Source of the DNA: Notamacropus eugenii | Lineage: Eukaryota; Chordata; Mammalia; Diprotodontia; Macropodidae | Direction: 5' to 3' | NCBI RefSeq assembly: GCF_028372415.1 | Contig: NC_092875.1 | Location: forward strand, 409,711,239-409,775,238 | Length of the DNA stretch: 64,000 nucleotides | In this document: one piece after another, positions 1 to 8,840 of the stretch | Numbering within the stretch: the first letter of the stretch is position 1 | Layout: the number at the start of each line of letters is the position of its first letter | Translations under genes and position numbers: made by a program | Notes under the pieces: generated by a model | The model's input: only the letters and a program-made list of their open reading frames with translations | Databases searched by the model: none | What the model was told of the DNA's origin: nothing

Positions 1-394
1 TGCTAGGTACACTCCATTCTTGGTCAGGAACCTGTCATTCCTATATTTTAAACTGTGGTCCAGAAATGTAAATCCTATTCCTAGCCAACTGTTAACTTCT
101 CAAATATGCCTTTCTCTTCTGAATTTCCTGTTGTTAGTGGACAGTAGTAATAATAACAAAAAGCAAAAGGCAAAAAAAAGAAAACCCAGAAAAAAAATCA
201 AACATACCCCTATCCTTTTAATTAGTTCGTAATATTTAATAGTTTTTTCTGCCCTTGTTCTACCAATATCATTTGTGTTTACATGAATGACCAAAAGAGG
301 GTAATAGTCATTTCTACTGGCAAACCTTAAGTATTTTCTGCATTGTCTCAGATACCTCCCCAGGGAAGACAGCGGACCTCCAATTTTCCACCTC

Positions 395-591
395 TGTGCT
401 TTATTCATGTTATACTTTATCTGCCTACAGTATCATCTTTGAACTTTTCAGCTCTTTCAAGCTTTTAAACCTAACTCAAATATTACCTCCTCCATTAAAT
501 CTCCCCTTTATATCCCAAGTCAAAAATAGCGTTTCTCCAAGCACCTTACATGGTATTTCTAGTGTATTATTGGGCTTATTATACTTATTTC

Positions 592-648
<57 letters not shown>

Positions 649-800
649 GTGTGTGTCTGTGTGTGTATGTGTGTGTGCATGTCTTATCTCTTTACTCAGT
701 TTTAACCCCAATGAAGAAAAGGAGGTTATTGAAACATTTTATTTCTCCCAGTACCTACTATGTTGACCTGATAGGTGCTTAATAAATGTGTGTTGAATTT
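395..800 (+). repeat. L2-like LINE 3' relic
   Basis: Pyrimidine-rich text like the L2 3' region, ending near 770-795 with the typical 'aggtgcttaataaatg' close. It is interrupted by the microsatellite at 590-680. The family is assigned by eye only. Confidence 0.4.
590..680. repeat. Compound TG/TA microsatellite
   Basis: A TG run, then about 20 TA dinucleotides, then further TG/CA-type repeats. The open frame through it reads as alternating Ile-Tyr and is not a gene. Confidence 0.95.
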
Positions 801-1599
801 AACTGAATTTCTGGTTTCAAGTCATATTTTGGCTGTTTTACATGGTGAACCTTTTGCACTATTTTCATTATAGTTAATGGGAACTGGGCACAAAATTCTA
901 TATACTCCACAATGAAAACTGGGTCCATAAAAATACCCTAATTAAAAAATTGTATCTTTTGTGGTTTTGCACACATGTTTTCTTTGTACTATAAACTAAT
1001 ATGCTTACTTAGAAAAACACATTTCATTGTTTTTGAGTCATTTCCCCATCTTGGTTTTATTAAAGTTGAATTAAAATAAATAATTCTAAAAACAAAGCTC
1101 TGTTTTATTCACTGGAAGTCAAACAAAACCGTTGAAACTAAATAAAGTTATAGCTCAAAATTTAAAACAAATTGAAAACTTAAAAATGTTAGGGGTTTCT
1201 CTATCTCAAATATAGATGGGTCATTACAGCAGTCCAAAGTCATCCTAAATCCCCAGTTTATTGCTTTTGAGGTTGTCTGATCAATCTGATATTAAACAGC
1301 TAAGCATTAGGTAATGAATGTGGCTGCTTACCCTGTGACTGGCCCCTTCCCGCCCATTTCTCACAGCCAGTGGGTTGCTGAGAATAAACAGTTCTTCAAG
1401 TGGGAGCAATCCTTTGGGAGAAAATATTTCAAAATTTAAGTCCCATCAACTCCCCTACTGTCTATCCCAACATGTAAGTAGAACAATGAATTTCAGAATA
1501 ACAACAACAAAATGAAAACCCCATCACTATCACTAGATCATTGTCACCATCAGCTTTTGCTGACATCTGTTCTGAAGAAATAGATCAGAATGGCGGAAG
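801..1599. other. AT-rich intergenic stretch, nothing recognised
   Basis: No open frame of note, no structured RNA and no repeat family that I recognise. Confidence 0.5.
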
Positions 1600-1887
1600 A
1601 AATTAAAGCAAAAATATTTTGCTAGAAATTCTGAGGCAGTTTCAATAAATGACAGGGCCAAATATAAAATCCTTTGTTTGATATTCAAAGTCTTTCCAAC
1701 ACCTGGTGCCCTCCTACCTTGTGAGTCTTTTTATACCTTACACTCCCCTCCCCACCTGAAGTACTCTAAAATCCAATGACACAGCCCCCTTTCTGTTCCT
1801 CACTTAAGATACTCCATCTCCAGACTCTGGGCATTTTCACTGGCTATTTTCTGTGCCTGGAATGCATAGAAAACATCCATCATCTAT
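1600..1887 (+). repeat. L2 LINE, left part, split by the retrovirus
   Basis: The text around 1680-1880 follows the L2 3' region: facts such as 'actctgggcattttcact' and 'gcctggaatgc' are L2 hallmarks. The L2 text resumes at 5388, immediately after the retroviral insertion, so both halves were one element. Confidence 0.75.
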
Positions 1888-2485
1888 TGTTGGGGGTGTA
1901 AGCTCAGTACCATGTGGACAGTCTCGGATGGGTAAAGGTGAGAGCTTCTAAACCTTAGAGTTCTCATGAGGCCCCCCAGGAAACAGCAGGGAATTGAGGA
2001 GTGAGATCTCGTGTATTTCCGCCTCTTCCCGTGAGAACGTGATGGGAGAGAGCATCCCCGCCCTCGAGACTGGCCCGGATCTGGGCACACCTATTGTAAT
2101 CTAACAGGCACGGTATTCAGGTGCAAACTATGCGGCAGGAGAGCTTAAGTAGGGTCAGGAAAGCCCGAAGGCTCTCTTAGTGCTGAGGGGCCCTTACAGG
2201 ACAGAAGGCCCCTTTTCCTCTCTTCGCTCTTCCCTTCCTCCTCTCTCCCCACTTCCAGTTCTGCTTTCATTCTCTTACTATAAGATCTTTGCCTCCTTGG
2301 GAGATTTCTCTCTCTCTCCTAAGGAAGAGTTCCCCCTGCACACGTAACCAGGACCCTGAATAAAGCCTAACCCTTGTTCGACTCCGGAAAGTCTCTTCTC
2401 TCATACGTTTACCCGGTTTGGCCAGCCGAAGACCTGTGATAGGTAAGGTAAGACTCGGGTAGCCCTCAGGCCTCTAGGCCTGGCA
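1888..2485 (+). mobile_element. 5' LTR of the ERV
   Basis: 598 bp, starting TGTTGGGGG and ending CCTGGCA. A polyadenylation signal AATAAA lies at 2359-2364. A candidate splice donor with a doubled GGTAAG lies near 2441-2450. It matches the copy at 4792-5387 along its full length with scattered substitutions and a 2-base indel near 2180. Confidence 0.93.
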
Positions 2486-2487
2486 GT

Positions 2488-2506
2488 TGGCGCATTCCAA
2501 ACAGGG
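2488..2506 (+). other. Primer-binding site of the ERV
   Basis: TGGCGCATTCCAAACAGGG starts two bases after the 5' LTR, where a tRNA primer site belongs, and begins with the required TGG. It shares TGGCGC and AACAGGGAC with the Lys3-type site but carries extra bases between them, so the primer tRNA is not assigned. Confidence 0.7.
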
Positions 2507-2633
2507 ACAGGCGCAGATATCCTGGGTGGTTGGGACACCCGGAAGGGGCTATGAAAGACGTGAGTCCCGAATCCTAGATTCGGAAGGAGAGAAAGAGTGA
2601 GTAGCTTCCCACACCCATGGGAAAAGGGCAGGG

Positions 2634-3485
2634 ATGGGGAATCAATTGCCAGTAATAAAGCCAGAGGAACAGGAGGTCTGGGCTGAGATACTTTACAGGG
2701 AATGCAGGGAGGCGGGGGTCACTATAGAGTTAAACGACCTCCGAGAATTTTGTAAAAGGATTTGGAAGGTCTCTCCCTGGCTCGAGCAGACCGGAATATC
2801 AAGAGAAAGATGGGGAGCGGTCGGAGAACAAATGACCGCTTATGAACAACAATGCCCCAGGGAGCTGGAGGATTTAGATTTCCTGATATTCGGTGTGATT
2901 AAAAGTCTTTTGGAAGGCCCGGAGAGACCAGGGCAGGATTGGAATGAGAGTGGAAGTGGAGAGAGGGGAGGGGAGAACCCTGGCAAGCAGAAAGTTAAGG
3001 AGTGTAGAGAAAAAATAGGTTCGGAGCTCCATCTAGCAGATGGGAAAGGCGAGGCAGGGGAGAATACACCGTGTCTTCCCTCTGCGCCTCCTTATAGTAT
3101 GCTCCATTGGTCAGACAGTCCAGGGCCACAGTCCAGTTTGGAAAAGGGAATACGAAAGGCCATAGAGAATGGAGAAGACGTAGGGACATTCCCTGTGCTA
3201 GAAATAACGGACCCCAGTGTCCCCGGTGGGGTTCGGAGGAGCCACATACCCATAGAGTGGAAGAGAGTAGCGACTCTCAAAGAGGCTTGTACCAAGCACG
3301 GCCCCAATTCACCCTTTGTCATAGCCATGCTTGAGACTCTCAGTGGTCAGTTCGTTCTGACTCCTAATGACTGGAAAAGCTTAGCCAGAGCCTGCCTTAC
3401 CCCTGGGCAGAATGTGATTTGGGTATCAGAATTTTCTCAGAAGGTAAAGAGCACTACCAGTGGGCTGGGGGCTCAGGCCCCCTAG
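2634..3485 (+). pseudogene. gag: ERV gag, matrix to capsid N-terminus, truncated
   Basis: A 283-codon open frame starting Met-Gly, the N-myristoylation context of retroviral matrix proteins. The N-terminal ~110 residues resemble a betaretroviral matrix domain, with a KVSPWLEQ-type motif near residues 45-52. A hydrophilic Gly/Glu/Lys-rich linker follows, then from about residue 190 a capsid N-terminal region with the GPNSPF motif. The frame stops at 3485 inside capsid, well short of the usual full-length Gag. Capsid-like sequence continues in another frame downstream, so the stop follows a frame break. Nucleocapsid with its zinc knuckles is absent. Role in an intact virus: particle assembly at the membrane. 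Confidence 0.85.
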
Positions 3486-3661
3486 GCTTATCAGTAATTT
3501 ACAGGAACAGGGCAGTTTGAGGCTACAGGAAATCAATTACAGTACTCGGCCGCCGATTATGTCTTGATTGCCGGAATGGCTATTGCCGCCTGGAAGGTTA
3601 TAGCCTCTAAGAAAGAGAGAGAGTTTCCCATGACTAGGATTATGCACTGGAGGTCCCACCC
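3486..3661 (+). pseudogene. ERV gag continuation, out of frame
   Basis: Around 3507-3630 a different frame reads as capsid-like sequence (short motif AADYVLIAGMA). Gag therefore continued here before a small indel near 3480-3505 and a larger deletion toward pol. Confidence 0.6.
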
Positions 3662-3949
3662 TTGAATTGGAAGTCAGACACCCCGATTTGGGTGGAGCAA
3701 TGGCCCCTGACTCCAGAAAAACTCCAAGCACTACAAATATTGGTTAAGGAGCAATTAGCACCCTGGAATGTTCCTGTGTTTGTTATAAAGAAAAAATCGG
3801 TAAAATTCAGGTTCCTTACGGATGTTAATCAAGCATTAGAGAGCCCTAAGCAGCAATACCAATGTAAACAGCCAGTATGCATTCTTATTAACTTCACCAT
3901 AAAGGCGATCCTCGCTAAACAAAAAAGGGGAAGAAGTCGCCTAACATAA
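3662..3949 (+). pseudogene. pol: ERV pol remnant, RT N-terminus joined to integrase text
   Basis: The 95-codon frame begins with an RT N-terminal motif ([12 protein letters not shown]), then reaches [13 protein letters not shown], the start of the RT fingers. Residues between these motifs look shortened. After roughly residue 60 the RT text ends and the frame runs into sequence holding a polypurine block (3917-3931), which resembles the end of the integrase core. The RT catalytic YXDD region, RNase H and most of integrase are missing, so one large deletion joins RT to integrase. Not functional. Confidence 0.75.
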
Positions 3950-4096
3950 TCAGAGCTTGATACAGCTGTCTCAGAAAATTCACATACTACTCCAGCTATG
4001 AGACATTTTGTGACTATTCCACGACAACCCCGCAAGGAAAGTAATACCCAGGCTGGAAGTAAGGACACAAGGGGCATGGTAAAGGATATGGCCTCA

Positions 4097-4345
4097 GAGA
4101 AATGGTAAGGTCCGTATAAGATATTAATATGGGGTCCAGGGTATGTTTGTGTCTCCACAGGAAAAGGGGACGCATGGATTCCCATTAGAAGGATCCGTAG
4201 GTGGAAACCAGTGTCGGAGACGACGGAGACGCAGGAAGCGACGAGCCCGGAGACCCCGGAGAAGGACCATGCACCACCTGAGTCTGCTACTGACAGCTTT
4301 GACCTTGCTGCCCAGAGAGGAAGCAGCACTCATCCCAACCACTGA
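4097..4345 (+). pseudogene. pol: ERV integrase C-terminal fragment
   Basis: After an in-frame stop at 4106-4108 the frame reads a betaretroviral integrase C-terminal domain (GPYKILIWGPGYVCVS, then a DAWIPIRRIR motif) and ends at 4345. It overlaps the env leader frame by about 200 bases in another frame, as in betaretroviruses. The stop and the missing upstream catalytic core make it a remnant. Confidence 0.75.
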
Positions 4346-4367
4346 CATTGCTGCCCACTCCATCTAG
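4143..4367 (+). pseudogene. env: ERV env leader remnant with arginine-rich block
   Basis: A 74-codon frame. Residues 25-42 are almost all Arg/Lys, followed by a hydrophobic stretch (HHLSLLLTALTLL) that looks like a signal peptide. In betaretroviruses the env leader also encodes a Rec/Rem-type RNA-export factor with such a basic block, so this is probably that region. The frame ends at 4367 without surface or transmembrane subunits. The overlap with the integrase frame can itself produce Arg-rich text from GAC/GGA-type codons, so the Rec-like role is inference. Confidence 0.6.
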
Positions 4368-4778
4368 GCATCTCCTTTCAGCGGCTGAAGGAGGACTTTG
4401 ATATCACGAACCCAGGACACACGGTGGGGGGAGGTGACCAATTTTTCGCCTGAATACCACAGGCTTGGCCTTTCAGGCTTGGCCGTTGAGGTCCATTTGC
4501 ATGACTGAGGGGGTGGTGATGTGTAAGGCGCCAGCACTGAGCTACTTCTCTTAGAATATGCTTTGGAATTAGTGATTGCCCTTCCTCTTGTTGTAACTCA
4601 GCCATTTAGTTTCATCTTTGTTTTGTTGGATGCCTCTCTTTGTCAGTTGTTGTGCTAGCTGCACATTTCTGTGTAAATGAAGTTCTTGTTGTGGGGTACT
4701 CATATACTAAAGGCCTTCCTAACCCACTCAGCCTCCAGCCGCTATTTGCTCTAGGGCCATGTGCACTCTGCGCAAAAC
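4368..4778 (+). pseudogene. Remnant of the ERV env/3' region
   Basis: No recognisable env domain and no long frame. This is what is left between the env leader and the polypurine tract after deletion. Confidence 0.5.
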
Positions 4779-4791
4779 AAAAAAGGGGAGA
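4779..4791 (+). other. 3' polypurine tract of the ERV
   Basis: AAAAAAGGGGAGA sits directly against the TG start of the 3' LTR, the expected place for priming plus-strand DNA synthesis. Confidence 0.88.
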
Positions 4792-5387
4792 TGTTGGGGG
4801 TGTAAGCTCAGTTCCATGTGGACAGTCTCGGATGGGTAAAGGTGAGAGCTTCTAAACCTTAGAGTTCTCATGAGGCCCCCCAGGAAACAGCAGGGAATTG
4901 AGGAGTGAGATCTCGTGTATTTCCGCCTCTTCCCGTGAGAACGTGATGGGAGAGAGCATCCCCGCCCTCGAGACTGGCCCGGATCTGGGCACACCTATTG
5001 TTATCTAACAGGCACTGTATTGAGGTGCAAACGATACGGCAGGAGAGCTTAAGTAGGGTCAGGAAAGCCTGAAGGCTCTCAGCGCTGAGGGGCCCTTACA
5101 GGACAGAAGGCCCCTTTTCCTCTCTTCGCTCTTCCCTCCCCCCTCTCTCCCCACTTCCACTTCTGCTTCCATTCTCTTACTGTAAGATCTCTGCCTCCTT
5201 GGGAGATTTCTCTCTCTCTCCTAAGGAAGAGTTCCCCCTGCACATGTAACCAGGACCCTGAATAAAGCCTAACCCTTGTTCGACTCCGGAAAGTCTCTTC
5301 TCTCATACGTTTATCCGGTTTGGCCAGCCGAAGACCTGCGATAGGTAAGGTAAGACTCGGGTAGCCCTCAGGCCTCTAGGCCTGGCA
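4792..5387 (+). mobile_element. 3' LTR of the ERV
   Basis: 596 bp, TG...CA, nearly identical to the 5' LTR. AATAAA lies at 5261-5266. It is followed by the second ATCTAT target duplication and then by resumed L2 sequence. Confidence 0.93.
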
Positions 5388-5690
5388 ATCTATGTTCCCA
5401 GTTTCCCTGGGTTCCTTCAAGTCCAAGTAAAATTCCACCTTCTACAGTAAGCCGTTTCCAATCTCCCTTAGTTCTAGTCTTCTCTATATTGATTGTCTCC
5501 AAGTTATCCTCTATGCATTTATCTTATTTGTACATAGTTCTTTGCATGATGTCTCTCCCCCATTAGGGTGTGAGCAACTTGAGGTCAAGGACTATATTTT
5601 GCCTTTCTTTGGGTATTTTGCCTGTTCTGGGTGCTTAGCCCAGTGCTGTCACACAGTAGGATATGAATAAATGCTTGTTTGCTGACATAT
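5388..5690 (+). repeat. L2 LINE, right part
   Basis: Continues the L2 element broken at 1887. It shows 'tcccccattagg', the 'gaggtcaaggact' block and the L2 end near 5640-5680 with 'gaataaatgcttgt'. Confidence 0.8.
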
Positions 5691-5903
5691 GAGAAAAAGG
5701 AAACTAAATCAGAGTGAGAGAGTAACTTAAGAACAACGAGAAGAGACAATGAGCCAAGCATCTTCTCCTTTCAGTAGAGATGGACTATTATGTATGTTGT
5801 CAGAGATTGGCTGTTTGGGGTTCTTTAAGTTTGTTTATTATAAGCAGGGGGTTCAACTCTGTCCTATTACAATAAAAAATCAACAAGAATAAAAAATCTT
5901 ATA

Positions 5904-6648
5904 CAGTAGAACCTCGGTTTATGAGTAATCGGGTTTATGTATGCTTCACTGGGGGAGGAAAAATTTTTCACAAAATTTGTCTTATAGGATGAACAAAAAT
6001 TCGCAGTACAAACATCAAAATTTTGTTGAAAAATATCACCCAATAAGATTGTAGCAATGGGAGCCATGAATATTTTTAATGATAATGCAATGTCACATTT
6101 CCGTGACATTCTGAAAAAACGTCAAAAACAAGTGTTGTTAGATTCCTAATCAGAAGTGAACATAAAGAAAAAAAAATCAGTGAGTCAAAACATGAAAGTG
6201 ATTCTAAAAAATGAAAAAATAAGTGAAGGCAGTAGCCTTAGTCTTACTTTTAGTGAAAGTAGCATGAAAGAATACTTCCAACACTGAAATCCCTCATGTT
6301 CTCATAGAAGGAGATTCTCCTTTCAAGCAATAACCCTTCTTCCTCCTCTTCCCTCTTATCTCCCTCACAGCAGCTACGACTGTTCTCAAAGGTAAATTGC
6401 AGGTTAATTTATTTTATTTTCAGTTTATATTATGTCCTAATCATTGCAAGTGTATTTCAGGCACATTAGAGACAAAAAAACTTACTTAAAATTATAAATA
6501 ATTATTTTTATATGAATATTTTGAGGGATGTGGTACTGATCATCTGACAACATTATTTCCTATGGGAAAATTTGTTTGGCAATACAAACAAATTGCATGA
6601 TGGACAGAATCTCGGAACGAATTAAATTCATAAACCGAAGTTCTACTG
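5904..6648 (+). mobile_element. Tigger/pogo-type DNA transposon relic
   Basis: Terminal inverted repeats: 5' CAGTAGAACCTCGGTTTATG and, at the other end, the reverse complement with one substitution. TA duplications lie at 5902-5903 and 6649-6650. Around 6085-6140 a frame reads HFRDILKKRQKQ, similar to the C-terminal end of Tigger transposases. At 745 bp it is an internally deleted, non-autonomous copy. Confidence 0.85.
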
Positions 6649-7034
6649 TATAACAATAAAAATATAAAACTTTTTTTGGTCATCATTTTCATCCATAGAA
6701 ATTTACCTAAATTTTCATCCACAATTTGCCTAAATTATGATGCACTAATTGTATTCACTAATCACAATTAGCACTAATTCCTAAGGACTTTTTTCCTTCC
6801 TCATTTATTTCTAGCTCTACTCTTCTAAAGGCAATGTGGTGGAGGATGGAGAAGGGAAAGCATTAAAGAAAATGATGCTATTAGTAGCTAACACAACGGA
6901 TGTTGATGTCCACACTTTTATGGCTTATAATTGATATGTTGATGAATATCAACAGTGCCTAGTGAAGCAACATTATGTCACCTTGTTAGATCTAGATAAT
7001 GGTGATATGAGGATCCAAAGAGTTAAGAGGAATG

Positions 7035-7210
7035 GTGAGCAAATGTGGTCTAATAGAAAGAACATGAGATTTAGAGCTGAAGCCTGGGGTCAGTTCCCTA
7101 TTCTGCTACCTTTGTAACTTCAGGCAAGTCATTTTTACTACCTTGGGCCTTGGTTTCCTCATCTAAAAACTAGGGGTTTGGTGACCTCTAAGATGTTTCT
7201 TGCTATAATT
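7035..7210 (+). repeat. MIR-type SINE
   Basis: Contains the MIR core: 'caggcaagtca', 'ggtttcctcatct' and the following 'ggtgacctctaag'. Confidence 0.7.
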
Positions 7211-7219
7211 CCTATGATC

Positions 7220-7765
7220 CCCTTTGGCCCCATTGTGGGACAAATTCTTACTCTGCCCTGGTCAAAACACACTTGGCATATCGTGTGTAGTTCTGAGCAC
7301 CACAGTTTTATAAAGTCATTGAGAGCAACCATAATGGTGTATAGCCTGGAGTCCACATCATACGAGGACAGCTTGAAAAAACTGTGGGTGGTTAGACTAG
7401 AGGAGAGAAGATTAAAATTGAGGTACAGCACATCATGACAAGGGCATCTGAGAGGGTGCTATGTGGAAGAAGGGTTTTATTTGTACTACTGAACCTCAGA
7501 GGATAGAACATGCAGCAAAGGGTACTTTGCAAAGAGGAAGATTTAGGTTTGATGTCAATAAAACTTCCTAATGATCAGAACTATGGTATTACAAAAGTGG
7601 AATGAGCTACCTTAGGAAGTATTGGATTCCCACTCTTGGGAGGTCTTCAAGTAGAAGCTCGATGAGCATTAGTCAAGTACAAATTAGTAGGGGTTCTTTT
7701 TGGATATGGTTGGAATAGATGGTCACTAAGGTCCTTTCCAACTCTGAAAATGTTTGATTCTGTAA
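7220..7765 (+). repeat. CR1/L3 LINE 3' region
   Basis: Reads like the L3/CR1 3' end: 'aaaagtggaatgagct', 'gggaggtcttcaag', 'ggaatagatggtcact', 'cctttccaactctg', and a short terminal 'gattctgt'. Open frames here are incidental. Confidence 0.75.
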
Positions 7766-8329
7766 GATACTTAATAAAACACAGGACGGTCATTTGGACA
7801 ATCAGAGATTTACATATCTCCTCCTAATCACAATTATGTATGTGCACAAATATATATGTCTCTTATCATCTTGTGGGATAGAAGATATTTATATTAATTT
7901 GGACCTGCAAGGGGGGGTACTAAACCTGTTGGACTAAGGGGAATAAAGATTTTCCTGTGCTGAAGCAGGTAAAAACCTATCTCATTAAGGAGAGTTCTAA
8001 CTAGAATAGGGTGATCAGGGCTTTGTTCCACAGAACCCCAGATGTAAGGGGATGCTAAGGTTAGAAGGATATGAATTCAGAAGATGCTGGTAGCATATAA
8101 AATAGCACCTGGAATCTTTCAGTAGTTTAGAAAAAATAAAGCTAAGCAGCTCATGTGTGAAAATAGTTAAAAGAGGAAATTAGCAAATAGAACACTAAGA
8201 CATGCTCTTCTCTCACCCTCCTCTGGTCTTCTTCCCCCATTATTATGGTGCAGTTTTGCAACAGTTTCCTGGGATCTCTGCCTTACTTCCACAGGGTCTT
8301 ACCCCCTAATTCCCTCCAATGAGGTCACA

Positions 8330-8449
8330 TCATGCTACTTGCTCAATCAACAAACACTTATTTAAGTGCCTACTATGTTCCAAGTACTGTACTAAGTGCT
8401 GGGGATACAAATATAAAAACAAGACAGCCCTTGCCCTCAAGGAGCTTTT
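8330..8449 (+). repeat. Ancient interspersed repeat, left part
   Basis: 'cctactatgttccaagtact' to 'ctcaaggagctttt' is the start of an old LINE-like repeat that also appears at 57,725. It is split by the SINE that follows and resumes at 8759-8840. Confidence 0.6.
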
Positions 8450-8758
8450 GTGTGTGTTTGTCCTTCATTGCCAAAGAAGACTATGCCATCAGAGAAATAA
8501 TGACATGACTTGCACTTGACTTTGTTTTTTTGAGTGAGGGAGGGCTGTGCATGTCACCAGTCTCACTTCTCCTCCAGAGCCATCTGAATCCAGTGACTGG
8601 ATAGGCATCAGGATGACTGGAGGTGACCCAGGATGAGGCAATTGGGATTAAGTGACTTGCCCAAGGTCACACAGCTACTGAGTGTCGAGTGTCTGAGGTG
8701 AGATTTGAACTCAGGTCCTCCTGACTCCTGCTCTATCCACTGCACCACCTAGCTGCCC
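8450..8758 (+). mobile_element. Marsupial SINE nested in an older repeat
   Basis: A 309-bp SINE with a 5' part typical of marsupials ('gccaaagaagactatgccat', 'gtgagggagggctgtgc') and a 3' part with the shared CORE/MIR text ('acttgcccaaggtcacac', 'caccacctagctgcccc'). It is flanked by a 12-bp target duplication with one mismatch: CAAGGAGCTTTT (8438-8449) and CAAGGAACTTTT (8759-8770). Confidence 0.85.
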
Positions 8759-8840
8759 CAAGGAACTTTTATTCTTATAGGGAGATGCAACGTGTTCACC
8801 AACAAATTGATATGAGATATGCAAAATAGAAAATGAATGG

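Larger units (their letters stand above)
1888..5387 (+). mobile_element. Betaretrovirus-like ERV, internally deleted
   Basis: Complete insertion of 3.5 kb flanked by a perfect 6-bp target-site duplication ATCTAT (1882-1887 and 5388-5393). Order: LTR, primer-binding site, gag part, polymerase remnants, integrase C-terminus, env leader remnant, polypurine tract, LTR. A 6-bp duplication, a Gag starting Met-Gly and an integrase-env overlap fit betaretrovirus-like (class II) elements. The two LTRs differ at roughly 3 percent of sites by eye, so the insertion is fairly young relative to the L2 that it split. Most of gag, all of protease, most of RT and nearly all of env are missing. It cannot encode a full set of proteins. 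Confidence 0.9.

Noticed and set aside
396..782. 128-codon frame with Ile-Tyr repeats
   Set aside because: It is a reading of a TA microsatellite within an L2 relic.
1884..2090. 68-codon minus-strand frame, repeated at 4728-4994
   Set aside because: It is antisense to both LTRs and is repeated because the LTRs are.
2634..4367. Possible functional retroviral genes
   Set aside because: Capsid is cut by a frame break, RT is joined to integrase by a large deletion, integrase has an in-frame stop, and env lacks its subunits.
7159..7438. Frames of 86-90 codons on both strands
   Set aside because: They lie in MIR and CR1/L3 sequence.
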